Positions 49,717-51,621 of a DNA stretch of 51,621 bases are shown in pieces. Both the position numbers and the translations under genes were made by a program. Source of the stretch: Sedimenticola sp. (GTDB taxonomy: Bacteria > Pseudomonadota > Gammaproteobacteria > Chromatiales > Chromatiaceae); assembly GCA_027026755.1 (NCBI GenBank), contig JALVNE010000023.1, forward strand, positions 1 through 51,621, given 5' to 3'. Each line of letters starts with the position of its first letter. Positions within the stretch are counted from its first letter, which is position 1. Under the pieces are notes generated by a model. That model did no database searches and was not told the origin of the DNA. It worked only from the letters and a program-made list of their open reading frames with translations.

Positions 49717-51530
49717 TGTCCAAGCCACTGTTGGCGCCGGCGCAGCTGGGCTTCCGTGCATTCCTGTTCAGGCAGCAGCCACAGTTCACAGGTGTCTGCT
49801 GTCGGGGCGCGCAATGGCAGCGAGAAGGTCATCAGTTCATCCCGGCGGAACGCCTGCACTTCCACGGCGGACATGGCGGCCTGGCGGTCCAGCAGTTTCT
49901 GCAAGCCGCTGGCCGTGACCTGGATACCACCGATGGCCACCAGGCGGTCGCCAGCGGACAGGCCGCATGCCTGAGCGGGTCCTTCGTCATAGACCTGGGT
50001 CAGTTCCACGAAGTCGCCCTGCTGACGATACCGGGCGCCCAGCACATGCCGGGGGCTGTCCTCGTCAGTGGATAAGCCCGAACTGCCCCAGTCCTCCAGG
50101 CTCCGCGCCGGACGCAGGCGGTATCCAATACCCAGGGACTGGAACCAGGCCTCCAGGGGCAGATCTTCCGTGCCATGTATCACATGATCGAAAAAGTCCT
50201 CCAGGCTTCTGCCCGCCAGCTCCGCAGCCAGGGTTTCCAGGTCGGTTTCTTCCACCCCGATGCCGGTTTTCCCATGTTTCTGCCACAGCAGACGCATGAA
50301 ATCGTCCAGACAGGCCTGGTCAGCCGTGGCTTCCCTGAGGGTGATATCCAGCCCCAGGGCGGCGAGGGCCCCCTTGCTGTAATAGCTGACGATGGCATTG
50401 GGCGCGTTCTCATCCTGCTTGTAGAAGCGCGTCCAGGCATCGAAACTGGACTGCGCCACGGACTGGCGCAGCCGCCCGGAACCGCGCATGACCCGGGTCA
50501 CCGTGGTCGCCAGCAGTTCCAGATAGCTTTCGGCATCGATACAGCCGCTGCGCACCAGGGCCAGATCATCGTAGTAGCTGGTGATGCCTTCGAAGGCCCA
50601 CAGGAGCTGGGTATGCACTTCCTCGCTGAGATCGGCCTCCTTGAGGATCCTCGGGCGGATGCGCTTGACGTTCCACAGATGAAAGTACTCGTGGCTGCAA
50701 AGACCAAGAAAACTGCGGTAATCCTTGGTTGCCTTGCCCATCTCCGGGAAGGGAAGATCATCGCGCTTGCACATCAGGGCCGTGGAATCCAGATGCTCCA
50801 GCCCGCCGTAGCCGTCCCCTGTCACCATGGTCAGGAACAGATAGCGGTCTATGGGCAGTTCCCCGAAGAAATTGGCATGATGGGTGCAGATTGCCGACAA
50901 ATCCTTGCGTAACCTGTCCTCATCCACATTCAGCAGACGGCCAGTGAACACCATACGGTGGGACACCCCTGCCGCGTCAAAACCGATTTCGCGGAAGTCA
51001 CCCATTTCCACGGGATAATCCACCAGGCGCTCGTAGTCCGGGGCCTGGTAAACGCCAAATCCATAATCATCCGTCGCGCGGGGAAGCATGCTGGTGGCCA
51101 GTTTCCAGCCGGACGCTTCATCGGCTGGCGGCGCTTCCATGACCACTGTCACCGGGACATCTTCCTGTCCCAGGACACGCAGGAACACGCTGGTGCCATT
51201 GAAGAAACCGTGGGTACTGTCCAGATGGGCGCCCCGCACGGACAAATCCCAGGCATAGATCTCACAGGTCACCGTGAGCGCGCCTGCCACGGGGTCTGCC
51301 TGCCAGCTGTGCTTGTCCAGCTTGGTCAGCGTTACCGGCTGACCTTCGCAACTGGCGTCTATGGATACGATATTGCGCGCAAAGTCGCGGATCATGTAGC
51401 TGCCGGGAATCCAGGCCGGCAGCATCAGCTTCTGGCCCCTGGGGTCGGGTTTCCTGACGACCAGGGTCACGCGATACAGATGCGCCCGGGGATGGAAAGG
51501 AACGATACGGTACTCGATGAGGTCAGCCAT
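49713..51530 (-). CDS. M61-family aminopeptidase with PDZ domain
   Basis: A 605-residue protein of the glycyl-aminopeptidase (M61) family. A beta-rich N-terminal domain contains the conserved LPAWIPGSYMIRDFARN. The substrate-recognition GYGGLEHLDST lies at 240-250 and the zinc motif HEYFHLWNVKRI at 280-291. A C-terminal PDZ domain (about 500-580) carries GPAQACGLSAGDRLVAIGG. There is no signal peptide, so it is probably cytoplasmic, although the N-terminus is uncertain. The ATG at 51530 is chosen because MADLIEYRI matches the family start. Its stop overlaps birA by four bases, so it heads the birA-coaX-SPOR operon. Confidence 0.92.
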   Translation of the reverse strand: MADLIEYRIVPFHPRAHLYRVTLVVRKPDPRGQKLMLPAWIPGSYMIRDFARNIVSIDASCEGQPVTLTKLDKHSWQADPVAGALTVTCEIYAWDLSVRGAHLDSTHGFFNGTSVFLRVLGQEDVPVTVVMEAPPADEASGWKLATSMLPRATDDYGFGVYQAPDYERLVDYPVEMGDFREIGFDAAGVSHRMVFTGRLLNVDEDRLRKDLSAICTHHANFFGELPIDRYLFLTMVTGDGYGGLEHLDSTALMCKRDDLPFPEMGKATKDYRSFLGLCSHEYFHLWNVKRIRPRILKEADLSEEVHTQLLWAFEGITSYYDDLALVRSGCIDAESYLELLATTVTRVMRGSGRLRQSVAQSSFDAWTRFYKQDENAPNAIVSYYSKGALAALGLDITLREATADQACLDDFMRLLWQKHGKTGIGVEETDLETLAAELAGRSLEDFFDHVIHGTEDLPLEAWFQSLGIGYRLRPARSLEDWGSSGLSTDEDSPRHVLGARYRQQGDFVELTQVYDEGPAQACGLSAGDRLVAIGGIQVTASGLQKLLDRQAAMSAVEVQAFRRDELMTFSLPLRAPTADTCELWLLPEQECTEAQLRRRQQWLGQ

Positions 51531-51621
51531 GATCGTGTCGGGAAAACAGGCAAGAGGCAATTCTACTACAGGGGATCTCGAAAAATCTCACGGGAAGCGG
51601 CAAAGAAAAAGCCCCGACTGC

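Overview
The window looks like a chromosomal segment of a free-living or symbiotic gammaproteobacterium, probably near the sulfur-oxidising Chromatiales-type lineages. The evidence is a fairly high GC content and several gammaproteobacterial gene orders: glrK-qseG-glrR, amgK divergent from lptD-surA-pdxA, and birA-coaX-SPOR. Single genes such as htpX, rsfS, yggX and mutY also fit. The species cannot be named from the sequence alone. No transposase, integrase, CRISPR array, rRNA or phage gene was seen. Two tRNAs are present: Phe(GAA) and Thr(TGT).

Layout. 1-4.7 kb: housekeeping and small redox genes (CDGSH iron-sulfur protein, HtpX protease, RsfS, an SDR epimerase, a ferredoxin-type flavin reductase) between dispersed palindromic repeats. 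4.8-24.5 kb: a surface-polysaccharide region, almost all on the minus strand. It holds a polyprenyl-phosphate sugar-phosphate transferase, an AT-rich FkbM methyltransferase, a B12-type radical SAM protein, a CsaB/WcaK-family polysaccharide pyruvyl transferase, a Wzx-like flippase, a Sel1-repeat lipoprotein, two glycosyltransferases and the UDP-GlcNAc 2-epimerase WecB/MnaA. Two loci for secreted proteins ending in three S-layer-homology (SLH)-like repeats lie among them. 24.6-28.8 kb: the GlrR-QseG-GlrK sigma-54 two-component module, a near-perfect sigma-54 promoter, an exact TGTC-N10-GACA GlrR-type site, and a small secreted EF-hand protein.

28.8-32.5 kb: two SCO1/SenC copper chaperones, a PCu(A)C copper chaperone, mutY-yggX and tRNA-Phe. 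32.5-39.5 kb: a HAD phosphatase and amgK, divergent from lptD-surA-pdxA (LPS export, outer-membrane protein folding, vitamin B6). 39.5-46.6 kb: a protein with a CTERM-like sorting tail, a frameshifted secreted protein, ychF, a periplasmic rhodanese, and a third SLH-tailed protein (a metalloprotease) with its small secreted partner. 47-51.6 kb: tRNA-Thr and the tightly overlapping set M61 peptidase-birA-coaX-SPOR protein.

The most interesting idea concerns the 4.8-24.5 kb region and the distant 43-46.6 kb locus. In Gram-positive bacteria SLH domains hold proteins to the cell surface by binding 4,6-pyruvylated ManNAc, made with a UDP-GlcNAc 2-epimerase and the pyruvyl transferase CsaB. Here a CsaB-family enzyme, the epimerase, a lipid-carrier initiator, glycosyltransferases and a flippase occur with three SLH-like secreted proteins in a Gram-negative genome. 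This suggests an outer-surface version of SLH-pyruvyl-glycan anchoring. The second idea is that GlrR and sigma-54 control the EF-hand gene.
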